Source of the DNA: Lecanosticta acicola
Taxonomy: Eukaryota; Ascomycota; Dothideomycetes; Mycosphaerellales; Mycosphaerellaceae
Assembly (NCBI GenBank): GCA_963674455.1
Contig: CAVMBE010000011.1
Coordinates: forward strand, 186,001-250,000
Length of the DNA stretch: 64,000 bases
Direction: 5' to 3'
Part shown: piece by piece, positions 33,287 through 45,112 of the stretch
Position numbering within the stretch: position 1 is the first letter of the stretch
Layout: the number at the start of each line of letters is the position of its first letter
The notes under the pieces: generated by a model
Told to the model about the DNA's origin: nothing
The model's input: the letters and a program-made list of their open reading frames with translations, nothing else
Database searches by the model: none
Position numbers and translations under genes: made by a program

Positions 33287-35619
33287 GGCTGGTGGAGGTC
33301 GCGTGCAGATGGAGGTAGCGGTGCGGAGGGAAAGCTTTATACCTTAACTGTCGAGGTGTAGCAGTCGCAGGCGCAGGATTGCGAGAGCAGCGTAGCCTCG
33401 GTGGCTGATGGGGGCGGAGTTCTTGGCGCACGCAAGAGCAAGTCGCCGGTTGCGCTGGGGGAGGCACAAAGCGTACAAAGGCGGATTGGATCAGCAATGT
33501 AAAGTCGCGATGCGTTGCGATGCGATGCGATGCGGTTGCGTTGTTAATGGAATGCGGTGGCACAGAGTTGGGACGGCGTGGGGAAAAGCGTTTTTTTGCA
33601 GTTGGCGCTGGTCGTGAGATTGCACCGGTCCACTCGTGCACTAGTAGTGAGTGCTACTGGCAAGCACAGTGCACAGGTAACGGACGGGTTGAGATTGCCG
33701 CTTGGCAAGGCAATCCCGAATGGATTTCGCGGCGGGAGGATGTCGCGTGCCGTCTGCGCAAGGCCGGATGTGCGCGCGCGAGACAGCGAGAGTAAGTGAA
33801 GTGGTAATAAGCCGAGTTAATCAATGTGACGGACAGCCAAGACAGCGTGTGCGAGGTGGTGAGGGAGACGGATGGAGGTGTCTGTGTGTGGAGGGAGAGA
33901 ATCACAAATGGAATCTTAGGCAGCGGAGTGGGACGGGCGGCAGTACAGTAGTAGTAATCAGATGTCGGATGTCGCGCAAGTGCAGTGTGCACCTCGTCAC
34001 ACATGTCATACCGCCGCCTTACCTACTGTACTTCTACCGCCCCGGATGAGGCGCCACGCCGTACCCTTCCATCCTTTCCCACGCGAGCTCTCAGAGCTGC
34101 TGCCAGCTGCCAGCTGCCAGCGCAGCCAGCAGTGAGCACTCGCTTCGGATTGCTCGGACACTCAATTCTCCCGCTGCTAATAACAATGCGCCTCGCTCAC
34201 GATTGCGATTGGCCTCACTCGTCACCACCACCACCACTACTTCTGCATTGTTCGCGCGCGACCACGGCTGCATCTCGTCCAGGCTGTGAGGCATCTGCGA
34301 TGAGGTCTCGCGACACTACTCTCCTCCGCGCTACCGCCTCTGGAGTCTGCATGTGCACGCGCTTTTTCCTGCAGCATGATCTCACCCCGACCGTTCGCCC
34401 ACGCACATTGTCTCATCGCCCAAGTCCCTGATTTGGGATGGAATACATGTACTGTGGGAGAACAATCCTGAATGGAATCCGTCGCAATCCCCATCCTGTG
34501 ATCCCACCTCTCCGCGCTATCAAGATTAAACGTGCCTCTCGAAACGCTTGTGATACCGTTCCGCATCCTCGCACAAGCCGGTACCGGCACCGTACCACGT
34601 TGTCAGGGATTCCTGCCCTTCCGTCCCTTCCCATCCATCGATGATGTGCATCCGGAACGCGGGTTTTGCTAAGCTCCGCGTGCTCCGTCCGTCCCGTCCG
34701 CCATGCACGCACGCATGACACCGAGGGATGCACCTCACCTCTTCTCCAGCTCACTACTCATCAGCACCGCTCGGGAATTCGTCACCGCAGATACCTGAGC
34801 TGCGTCCACTCGGCAGCCGAGGAAGCGTCTTGCCTGTGTCTTGTACGACACGTTCCATTCCGACTGGAGCGCGTGAGCTACCATGCTCGTTGGCTTTGCA
34901 GCCCTTCACGCACCGATCCACAACGAAGCTGATGGAGCACATGTCGAAACGAGAGATGAGATGGATCATTCGCAGCCAAAAAGGAGTACTGACCAAGGCC
35001 AACTCAGACCCGCTCTCTGATATCAAAATCGGAGAAGCTAGGAGTCGAAGCCCAAGGACTCTACCTATGACTATCTACGTACGCAAAGCAAACCCCTCCT
35101 CCGAGAATCAAAAAAAGCAAACGCTGTGTATGGTACACGAAGCGACAGTCCTCGCACTCAATGAGCGTCCCAGGGAAGGGACGACCAAGTCATTACAAGT
35201 CGTCGATCCAGATCGGTCTACCGGCGGCAAGCAAGTCCAGCAAGAGGAAGCCGTCCCGTCTGTAGCCAGAAAGATTCTCTCCAGTCGACAACTTTCCCGT
35301 GAAGCAAACGAACCAACGCTCGAGCAATCATCTCTTCCGAATTTCAACTCCACGATACGCCATTCTTCTACGTTTGTGCGGTGTTCTTCCCAGCACGTCC
35401 CATATGCCATTTCGTTCATCGTCAATCCAGTTCGTTTCCTCGTCACCGTGGGTCCGCTGGTATGCATTTTCGTACAGTCATTCGTCAATTATCTCCTCCA
35501 TCTTATCGTAACACGTGCGCTGAGCTTTTCTTCTTCTCATTCTTCGTCCAGTTCGTTAAAGCGTCGTGCTCGTCCCATACCCGTACTCGTACACTCGTCA
35601 GGACTTGAGCGAGCGCCTT
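33287..35619. other. Long intergenic region with GCGAT-type repeat
   Basis: About 2.3 kb upstream of AUR1 and downstream of the Ace2-like gene. A degenerate GCGAT/GCGTT tandem tract lies at about 33506-33541. A 320-codon plus-strand frame at 34728-35690 has no motif I recognise and runs into the Ace2-like 3' end; I do not call it as a gene. Confidence 0.4.
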
Positions 35620-37959
35620 CTAGTGCGACGCCACCCAAGAGTCCAGCATGTCGCGGACCTCGTCGTACTCATCATCAGCAGAAGGCATGAAGTCGTCCAG
35701 TGGGAAGGCATTGTGCGTCGAGACGGCACTGAGGCTCTCCGAATAGAAGCCGCCCGACGAGTTGTTGGAGTTCTTGACGCCGTTGCGTAGGCCGACATGG
35801 ACCGTGTCCCAGTCGGAGTTGTAGACGCTGGAGCCGCTGCACGACTCGCCTGGCGGAGAGAAGACATCGCGACCGACATCTGGATGGCAGTCAATGGCGT
35901 CAAAGTTCAGAGTGTCGTTGAAGATGTCGACTCCTGGCTCCATCGGGCTGGACTCTCCGGTGAAGTCGGTCGTGCCGTTGAAGGCCGCTGGTGAGGAGTA
36001 GTCCGCGAACAACGTGTTGGCGTCGCCTGCTGGACTCGAGCCATCGTGAAAGGACGAGCCGGCTGGCCCATTTGCTGGACAAGGCGAGGAACGAGTTGAC
36101 AGCTTGGAAGGTGACACACTCTCTGGCTCCTCTGGAATGCTGAGGTCGATGAAGATCTTCGATTGGGCATGCCTGGCTGGGATTGCAGACGGAGGCGATG
36201 TTGGTGGAGTGTCGAGCCATGTGCCAGCCGCCTGGTTGAACTGTCCATCTGCGCTGCTCATGCCCAAGAAGTCTGCGTCCATATCGTCCGAGTCTTGAGG
36301 TGGCGTAGCTGGCAGGCTGTGGACGCTGGCTGCAGAGCTCATGCTCTCCGTCAGCCTTCCATTCGCCTGGTCCAGTGAGCGTGCGAGCGCTGCCTTCCTG
36401 GCTCTGGTCTCCATGTCCGGACGAGTCGGGCGCTTCGACTTGTCGCCAGGCTCGGAGGATCTGTCCTTCTTCGGCCGACCTCGCTTCGGCTTCTCCTCTT
36501 CAGCCTTCTCGAACCCCGGAAGTACTCCCTCGCACATGTCACGCTGCCGATGCCTAGTCAGTGCGTCTGCGCGAGCGAAGGTCTTACCACATGGGCAAAT
36601 TGCCGGTCTCTCGTTCGTGTGGGTGAGGTGGTGCCGCTTCGTGTCGTGCAAACGGTTGAAGCGCTTGCCACACGGATTGCAGCGGAAGCGGCGGTCGTCG
36701 AGGTGGTTCTGGACGTGCGAGCGGGCGTTCTCTTTGCGGTTGATCTTGGTGTCACAACCCTCCCACTTGCAGTGGTAGGACTCGCCCTTTTCCACCGGAT
36801 GAACAAGCCATGAATTGATCTGCTCTTCGGTGATACCGGTATCAATGTAGGTCGCATCGATTCCTGCTGCATCAAGTGCGGCCTGCTCCGGACACATAAG
36901 ACCTCCACCCATCATGAAGTTCGGGTCGTTGAAGTCCTGCTCGGCGCCCGCGGCGGCCTGCAGGAGAAGGTCGGGACGCGGCTGCGCTTGGCCATAGCCT
37001 GTAAGAGGCTCCTCGAAGAGAGTTGGCATTGGCGTACTGTGTTGGTGGGGCGGCGAAGATGGGTCTACGACTGAGGAAGAATATGCTGACGCTGCGTAGT
37101 CCTGCTCGCTCGAAAAGCTGAACGAGCCGCCGTTGTTGAACATGGCATCTTGCGATACGAATTGGCCCCCGTCATGGCCCTGAGCCATTGGAGCGACGTC
37201 GAATTGATAGCTCTGACTGCGCTGATGCTTGGCGTGCGAAGGCGGTGGAATCGGCCAGCTTTGGTTGTAGTTCTGCGGAGTGTTGGGGACTGTATGCGAG
37301 TGACCGTGCGAGACGGGTGTTGTTGACACGGCTTGGATAGGCGCTTGCGACAGGAAGACGGGTGCAGCCACGTCGCCGGCGACGGGATGGCTGGCCTGAC
37401 CGAATGGTGTCTGCTGCATGCTGGGATTGGGGTTGCCGTCCGAGGCGCTGATGCCAAAGTGCTGCTCGTACCACGCCAGATGGCGCTGCAGACTCTGCAT
37501 GGCGACGGCGGCCTCGGGGCTGGATGCGCTCACGGAGGGATTGTAGATGCCGTTGAGCTGCTGATGTAGGTGGGATTGGAAGTCTGGTTGTTGCGCCATT
37601 GGCGGCTGCTGCTGGTAGCCCGGCTGAGCTAGGCTATGCTGCTGCGTTTCTTGCTTGATCAAATGCTGCTGATCCGGTGGGTAATGGTTAGTATCCGATG
37701 GTGTCCTTGCTGATGTGTGTCCAGTTGGTAGGCCGTGTTGTGTGTCCTGGGGAAGGAGTGGGCGAAATCCGGGTGAGTTGATGGCGCTCAGACTCTGGTC
37801 GAGGCTGAGCCCACGTCGGTGGCCTGGTCGATGTCCTGGATGGGTCCGTCGGGGGTTGTGTGGGAGGGGTGTCGCAAGGATGGGTACCTCGAGTGACTGT
37901 TGTCGGCGATGGTGTTGTCTGCGTCGCTGGATGCTCGAGGTCCCTCCTGATGGCAGCAT
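35620..37959 (-). CDS. C2H2 zinc-finger transcription factor, Ace2/Swi5-like
   Basis: Single-exon 779-aa regulator. The N-terminus starts MLPSGGTSSIQRRRQHHRRQ and is followed by about 370 residues of Gln/Pro/Ser-rich sequence likely to act in activation. Three fingers lie at about 393-480: YHCKWEGCDTKINRKENARS, then FRCNPCGKRFNRLHDTKRHH and ICPCGKTFARADALTRHRQR. A basic AT-hook-like KPKRGRPKKDRS comes after. The HVQNHLDDRRFRCN linker is the Ace2/Swi5 signature. In yeasts these factors drive late-mitosis/early-G1 genes for cell separation and wall remodelling; the same role here is inferred. The C-terminus is acidic. ATG 37959 is used because the upstream extension begins with TTG. Confidence 0.85.
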   Translation of the reverse strand: MLPSGGTSSIQRRRQHHRRQQSLEVPILATPLPHNPRRTHPGHRPGHRRGLSLDQSLSAINSPGFRPLLPQDTQHGLPTGHTSARTPSDTNHYPPDQQHLIKQETQQHSLAQPGYQQQPPMAQQPDFQSHLHQQLNGIYNPSVSASSPEAAVAMQSLQRHLAWYEQHFGISASDGNPNPSMQQTPFGQASHPVAGDVAAPVFLSQAPIQAVSTTPVSHGHSHTVPNTPQNYNQSWPIPPPSHAKHQRSQSYQFDVAPMAQGHDGGQFVSQDAMFNNGGSFSFSSEQDYAASAYSSSVVDPSSPPHQHSTPMPTLFEEPLTGYGQAQPRPDLLLQAAAGAEQDFNDPNFMMGGGLMCPEQAALDAAGIDATYIDTGITEEQINSWLVHPVEKGESYHCKWEGCDTKINRKENARSHVQNHLDDRRFRCNPCGKRFNRLHDTKRHHLTHTNERPAICPCGKTFARADALTRHRQRDMCEGVLPGFEKAEEEKPKRGRPKKDRSSEPGDKSKRPTRPDMETRARKAALARSLDQANGRLTESMSSAASVHSLPATPPQDSDDMDADFLGMSSADGQFNQAAGTWLDTPPTSPPSAIPARHAQSKIFIDLSIPEEPESVSPSKLSTRSSPCPANGPAGSSFHDGSSPAGDANTLFADYSSPAAFNGTTDFTGESSPMEPGVDIFNDTLNFDAIDCHPDVGRDVFSPPGESCSGSSVYNSDWDTVHVGLRNGVKNSNNSSGGFYSESLSAVSTHNAFPLDDFMPSADDEYDEVRDMLDSWVASH

Positions 37960-38872
37960 TTTCGAATTGTCTGTGGGCAAGAAGAGTCCGGTGGTCCTGG
38001 TGGGGTCCGATTGGTCTGAAGGGCGCGCTCTTGGCGACCTTCGTGGGTTCCGGTACTGTTCACCTCGTCAGTACTAAGCTAACTGAGCCGCATATCGCGA
38101 GATTTGTAGCAGCGAGGTTGACCCAAGTGGTGCACCCTCGCAAACCCACGGCATCATTTATTTGATTGATACATACCTCACGCAGTGCAAGCCGCAGCCG
38201 CCGGGCGGTAGACTTCTAGTTCGTTTCTCTCCTCCTCACTTGTGAATCCCTACACAAGTGGGAGAGGTGTGGTTTGTTGGTGGGCCTCTGGCCGAGTTGG
38301 GTTTAGAGTGGCTGTTCGACCGTACGCTTCACAGATATGTACAGTCGTGTACAGCTAGCTGCTGTGAAATGCAGAGTAATATCTAGTGGCTGGGAAGACT
38401 TGGACTCTTATGTCGCGCTGCGAGATACATGAAGTGAAAGCTGACGCTTTGTTGATCGGGCTTGCCGCGCGCTGCTAGGGCAACGAGAGATCGATCTGGT
38501 CAGGGATGGCTAGCGTACGTTCGAGAGCCAGACGCTTGCCGTGAAACAGACAGCGCAAACCACCATGATGCCGTTTCTATATTCCTCCGAGCCGTGGGAC
38601 AGCGACAGCGAAAACACGGAATAATACATCTTCGGCCCGTATCTACAGTTACTGCCAATTCTGCACTTCGTCGTCACAGCGATGGAAAGAGCGACCCAAT
38701 GGCTTCCTACCGTCTCATCCAATCACAAGCATCGGCTAAAAGAAACTCCGACTATGCCTTACTCAGCGCCAAGACTCACCGCAGGCACCTTGCAAATTCC
38801 ATCAGCGACCAGCCCGAAGTTCTTCTCTTCTCTCTCCATCTGCACGTTTGAAGACGCATCACTGCTGAGAAA
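37960..38872. promoter_or_regulatory. Divergent promoter of Ace2-like gene and ubiquitin-eS31, with CT-rich tract
   Basis: 913 bp without a supported gene. A CT-rich tract at about 38819-38842 lies just upstream of the ubiquitin fusion ATG; pyrimidine tracts at the transcription start are usual for strongly expressed fungal ribosomal-protein genes. Confidence 0.5.
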
Positions 38873-40081
<1,209 letters not shown>

Positions 40082-43000
40082 CTAGGTCCTCTCCACTTCC
40101 TCCCCGTTCTCGTTCGCCTCCACCCCCTCGTTTACCTTCAAGATACTCGGCCTTTCAAACCCCCTCGGAGCCCTCATCCTCCTATCCCTATTCCGCGCCG
40201 CCAACGGACTTGCACCACCACCAACTGCATACCCATCAACACCCTCCAGAACAACAGTCTTGGGTCTGCGATAAGTATAACCAAAAAACGCCCCCTTCTT
40301 CCTCAACTCCAAAACTTTTCGCCCAACGACAGGATCCCTCAACATCTTGTCCCGGGGCCGTTTCTTTTCCTTCTGCCTTCTCTGCTCTTCCGTCGCCGCC
40401 GCCGCCGCTGCTGGCGGTGCCTGCGGGCCTCGCAGCGCCTTCTCTTCCGCAATTTCGACAATCCGGTGGGCTTTCCAGGCTTCGTACCGGGGCCCGTAAT
40501 GCTCCTTGATCCTTCTCAATTCTTCACCCGGATTCGGACAATGTTCGATGCCCAGTTCGACATGCTCCCTCCTCAATCTTTCCTCTTTCCATCTCGAGAA
40601 GTCCCGCTCGCCCAGAGCGGCGAGCACTTCTTTCTCATCGAGACCGGCGAAGTCTTCTCTGGCCGTGGCCGGGTGGTCCTTCGCCGAAGCTGCTTCTTCG
40701 CTGGAAGCGCTCGTGTCATTGAGAATCTCCTGCTCGTCTTCGAAGTACTTGGTGATGGACTGATTCTCGCGGACGCGAGGGACGAAAGGCGGGTGGGTCA
40801 GGTGCATTTGCGACCAGGGAATTCCGTCGAAGAATCTGTGAGCTTTGATTTCTTCGGCGCCGCTGGAGTAGACGTGACGGGAGAGAGGGCTGGTGTTGGA
40901 TGCAGAGGAGTGACGGCGGGAGAGGCGAGCTTCTGCGTAGCGGTATCTGGACACGAAACAAATCAATATTTCCCTCTCGTTTGTCTGTGATGCGGGCTTC
41001 TTACTGCCTTGAGCTCAACCGGGCTTCTTTGTCCGCGAGGATCCCCTGAAGAAGATCGATGGCGAGATCACTCGGTGGTGGCAGCCGCCGAGGTCTATCA
41101 GATGTCGGTCTTGCAACCCGTTCTCTACAAGGGAACTGCAACGTCAACCTATGCGCCACGATGCTCTGTTTGGTCAGCTGTCGGTTCTCGCAGTAGAAGG
41201 GTGTGCGTCCCCAGAGGCATTCGTAGAGGATGATGCCGATGCTCCACCAGTCGCAGCGTCCATCATAGGGCTGTCCCTGGATGACCTGGGATCCAAAGTC
41301 AGCGTTGCACTTGCTAGAAACAGGCGGAATATGTCGACCTCTGGTGCCATGTATTGACTTGTCCCAACGACACTGCGTGCCATTTTCCGACGCTCCGTAC
41401 GGTTTCGCCAATTCAACAGCCCTTCTCGCCTTGCACCCTCATCAGGGTCTGGTTTGGGTGACTTGATGGGACATCGTCCGTCTGCTCCATCCGACTGATA
41501 CATCAGGTCGTCGGCCTCGTCTTGTTCATCGCCCTTGATTTTGATGCCGATCTTCTCAAGGAGCGTCTCGCGCTGACCATTGTAGTATGTCTGACTATGT
41601 GCCCAGTGTCCGTTGAAGGCGAGTCCGAAGTCGGAGATCTTCAGGTGGCCGGAAGCGCTGATGAGGAAGTTGTCTGGCTTGATCTATCACAGGTCAGTCT
41701 TTGAAGAACACCAGCTTACGATGAGATATCCGCTTACATCGCGATGGATCCACTTCATCTTGTGAGCTTCCTCTATGCAAAGGATCATCTCGGCCACGTA
41801 CTATCTGGCCACCTCTTCGTCTAAGACGTCTTCTCGGAGAAGCAGTCCCAGGAAGTCGCCGCCAATCATGTACTCCATGACGAGATACAGGTTGCTGTTG
41901 TCCTGGAAACTGGAAAGGAGAGGCACAACCCAGCGTGATCCTTCGGAAGCAACCAAGAAATCTCTTTCAGCGCGAAGATGCCCTTCTTGGCATGCTCGAA
42001 GCATTTCCGACTTCCGAATGACCTTCATGGCGTAGACGTCCGAGAGAGGCTTGCCAGCGAGAACAGACTTTGGCGTGATGTTCTGTCACACGTCAGAAAG
42101 CTCTGGAATCAAAGTTCGGAATGTTATACTTGCCTTGTCCAATTCATCTGCACTCCTCGGACCGCTTTCGGTCACTAGACGAACTACACCGAAGCTGCCT
42201 TTGCCCAGCACGCGCAACGTATCATAGCCGGCGATCGAAATGCCTTTTGCGTTGTGTCGGGCAATTGAAGACGCCTTGAGGACGCGCATTTGTCGCAGGT
42301 GGTCGCTCTCTGCTTTGAACCATTTCTCTCGAGCCGCGATGCGATCTTCATGGGGCATGCCAACGTCGCACATCTCTTGCTCAAATTTCTTGCGCCGAAT
42401 CGATCGAGGTGAGGACGCTTCCATTAGCTGGGCGTGACTGAGCACGAGCATCATTAGCAAATGGCAGTGAGAGGGTCGCGCTCATCAACTCACAATGTTT
42501 CCAGAGCACATTTGGCTGCTGCAGCATTCTCGACAGTTGTAACAGAGGGTGCAACGGTAAGTGTTGTCTCTTGGACAGGCAGCATAATGAAACGTGCACT
42601 ATCCTCCTCGATCGGTGGAAGTTGATTCTCTTCGCCGGGATTGGCGACGGTCTTGCTTGTATTCTGACAGTCCTCTGGGGTCTGACGTTTGTTCTTTGAT
42701 CCCGATGAGCCTGGTGAGGTGAAGGATGTTGCTCCTGTCGATGCCGTACTGGCTGGTGACCACATCGAGCGAGGGTCTCGCAATGGTGTTGAAGAGGACA
42801 TGGTACTAGGGGATGAGTGGCGGTCCAAGGCAACCTGATCATGCAGGAAGTCGACGTGTGTGTCGAGAAATGGCACATTCGGCTTCGTCTTGGAATTTGC
42901 GCGGCGAACGACCGTGTCTGTCGCGGACGTGATGGCTAGCTTTGTAGTCAACGCTTCAAGGCGGGAGTGTGAGCTACTCTCTGACTTCGATCTGCACCTT

Positions 43001-43640
43001 TCTTAGCACCATTGGAGAGACAATGCTATAGCCTTGAAGTCTGAATGCGCCATGTATCGTATTTCGGGATTGCTCTTTCGTATAGGGCACCTCATACCTT
43101 CTCTCGCTGACCTGACCATCCAGCTGGCTGTTCACGCCCAAGCCCTCAAAGCGCACGGAGCGTTTCCTTTGGGGCACATATGTCGTCGGCACTTCCCAGC
43201 TCGCATCGGATGATCGTAAAGCATCACGAACCGTGGCGACATGGCTGCTAAGCGCTGGCCGTGTTGGAGGAGCAGTCCGATGATGAGGCGAAGACATCCC
43301 GTCCATATCTGAGCCTGCTTCACGTTAGAGTAGTCTCGATCGGTCGTGATCGAAGTGACGAGGACTTACGGTGAGGGCGGATGATCTTCTCAAAGATGCG
43401 TGATGCGGCGCGTTTCAACCTCGACAAGCCCGCGGCTGGATAAGGATTCTTTCCGACGCCGAAGATCTGGGATACCTTCTTGTTGAGTGATTTCCGAGGA
43501 CTGCCGTTGTTGGTCGCCTGCTGTTTATGAATGGTGATGAAAGGCATATCGATGCATGCCAGCGGCACAAGATGGCGGATGTTCCTATGGGACCAGCAAA
43601 GATATTGAGCAAGACGGGTGAAGCGCGGAGGAATCGACAT
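40082..43640 (-). pseudogene. NDR-like AGC protein kinase with one in-frame TAG
   Basis: Eight exons can be joined in frame: 43640-43370, 43314-42998, 42939-42494, 42437-42134, 42082-41738, 41683-41339, 41285-41005 and 40946-40082 (1057 codons). Kinase motifs run in order: LGKGSFGVV, DVYAMKVIRKSEML, LYLVMEYMIGGDF, WIHRDIKPDNFLIS, ISDFGLAF, an NDR-type insert, SVVGTSQYMAPEVIQGQPYD and GRCDWWSIGIILYEC, then a long C-terminal region. In the helix EEVAR-x-YVAEMILCIEEAH the x, Trp in related kinases, is TAG (41801-41803, codon 540). That would remove the catalytic loop and everything after it. Nothing else is broken. Intron 4 has a GC donor; the donors of introns 2 and 6 are weak. It could be a recent null allele, a sequence error or a read-through stop. 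Confidence 0.75.
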
Positions 43641-44045
43641 CTGCTGTGCTGTTATGATGAGCAGTGACGCCTTAGAGTTGAGGTGGATGGAAGGAGCCGG
43701 TCGTTGCGTACAATACGCTACTGCGTTTACCTGGACAGGCAGATGCCTTCTTCAATCTCTGATCTCGCGAGAGCTCGAAAAAATCCGTCGCATTGACGTT
43801 TGGTGCTCTTTCGCTCATACATCATAACAACCCTACAGTCACGCAGTCTTCCGCAATTTTCTGACTGCTTTCACCAAGACTCCACCTGGTCTTCTCTGCC
43901 ATCAATCTATCACCAGGAAAGAAGCGCGCGAGTTTCATCACCTCATAAGTCGCCCAGTATCCCAGTGCCTGATAGACCTCTCACTGTCGGGCACTGATAA
44001 GCCCTCCAGCTTCGTTTCTTCCTGATCCAATGGAGCATGCAAATA

Positions 44046-44468
44046 CTAAGTCTTCTCAGCCGCAACGAATGACCGGTGATTTCTAGCAGTTGGTAAACAA
44101 TGGCGCGGCCGGGTTTTGTCGTCGACTTCCACGTCCGCATCCAGCGGGCCGCACTCTGATGTGGGAAATTCCACCTTGAAACGACGTAGATTCTCAACGT
44201 ACTCGGCAAAAGGGTGCGCAGGCACGTAGTTGTCGATTCTTGAATAGAAGTTTGGAGCGATGTGATCGTTGCCCATCTGGACCATGGCACCGAGGTTGCT
44301 TGCTGTTATAGCTTGATTAATAAAGTTGGCTGATCCTTTTCTGAATTGCTCAGCAACTGTAGCTTGAGGATGTGTTCGAGCCGCTGAGTGTACGTTCTGA
44401 CGCTGAGTCTCGCGATTGTTCACATCGGACAGTAAAATCGCAAGGGATGAATGTATTGCGGCGCTCAT
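44046..44468 (-). CDS. Hypothetical small protein
   Basis: A 140-codon frame starts at MSAAIHSSLAILLSDVNN. Its middle, NFYSRIDNYVPAHPFAEYVE followed by NLRRFKVEFPTSECG, looks protein-like and faintly recalls SnoaL/NTF2-fold proteins; that is a weak guess. The end runs into a His/Arg-rich tail where another frame may carry the true continuation, so an unseen intron or a frameshift is possible. It sits between two genes reading away from it. Confidence 0.3.
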   Translation of the reverse strand: MSAAIHSSLAILLSDVNNRETQRQNVHSAARTHPQATVAEQFRKGSANFINQAITASNLGAMVQMGNDHIAPNFYSRIDNYVPAHPFAEYVENLRRFKVEFPTSECGPLDADVEVDDKTRPRHCLPTARNHRSFVAAEKT

Positions 44469-45112
44469 GGTAGATGTTGTCCTGCCTGAGACACGAAATA
44501 CGTGAGTTGTCAGGGCGCTATCAGTCAAGAGTACCTACAGAGAGCGCTTGTCTCAATTAACACAGACATAAGTCTGTATCTTGTCAAATCTACGTGCGGT
44601 CCGCGAGCTGAGACCCAAGAAGGGTTCTGGCCAGCGTCGGTCTACTCCCTTCCGGTACACAGTTCTGATCAGATGAAGCTTGACATTTCGGCGTTGTCGA
44701 GTGACTCTTGCCGTGCAAGACATGTATCGGCGGCGTCGTCCGAAGCAAACGCCATACTACTGACGAGGGTAAGACGGCGGTGTTATTGCAGATGGAAAGG
44801 ACGAGACACGAAAGCCGACGTTCAAGTACGATGATTAATCGCAGGCTGCAACGTCACTTGCGGTGCACGGACCCGGTCTGCCTAGTGACAGCCGAGCACT
44901 GTGCGAGGTGCGAGCATGTTTATCGCAACGGAAAAGCTTCCTCCTCCTCTTCCTCCACACAACAACCACGTCGCCACTCCCACACACACCACTCCATCGC
45001 CCGTGCGCAAATCATCTGTCTGTTTTCCTTGCGCTGCATCAGACTTGCGCCTTACGAACGACACATCCAGGCGTGCGCCCAGTCGCGGGTCAGACGGCAT
45101 CAAACATCAAAC

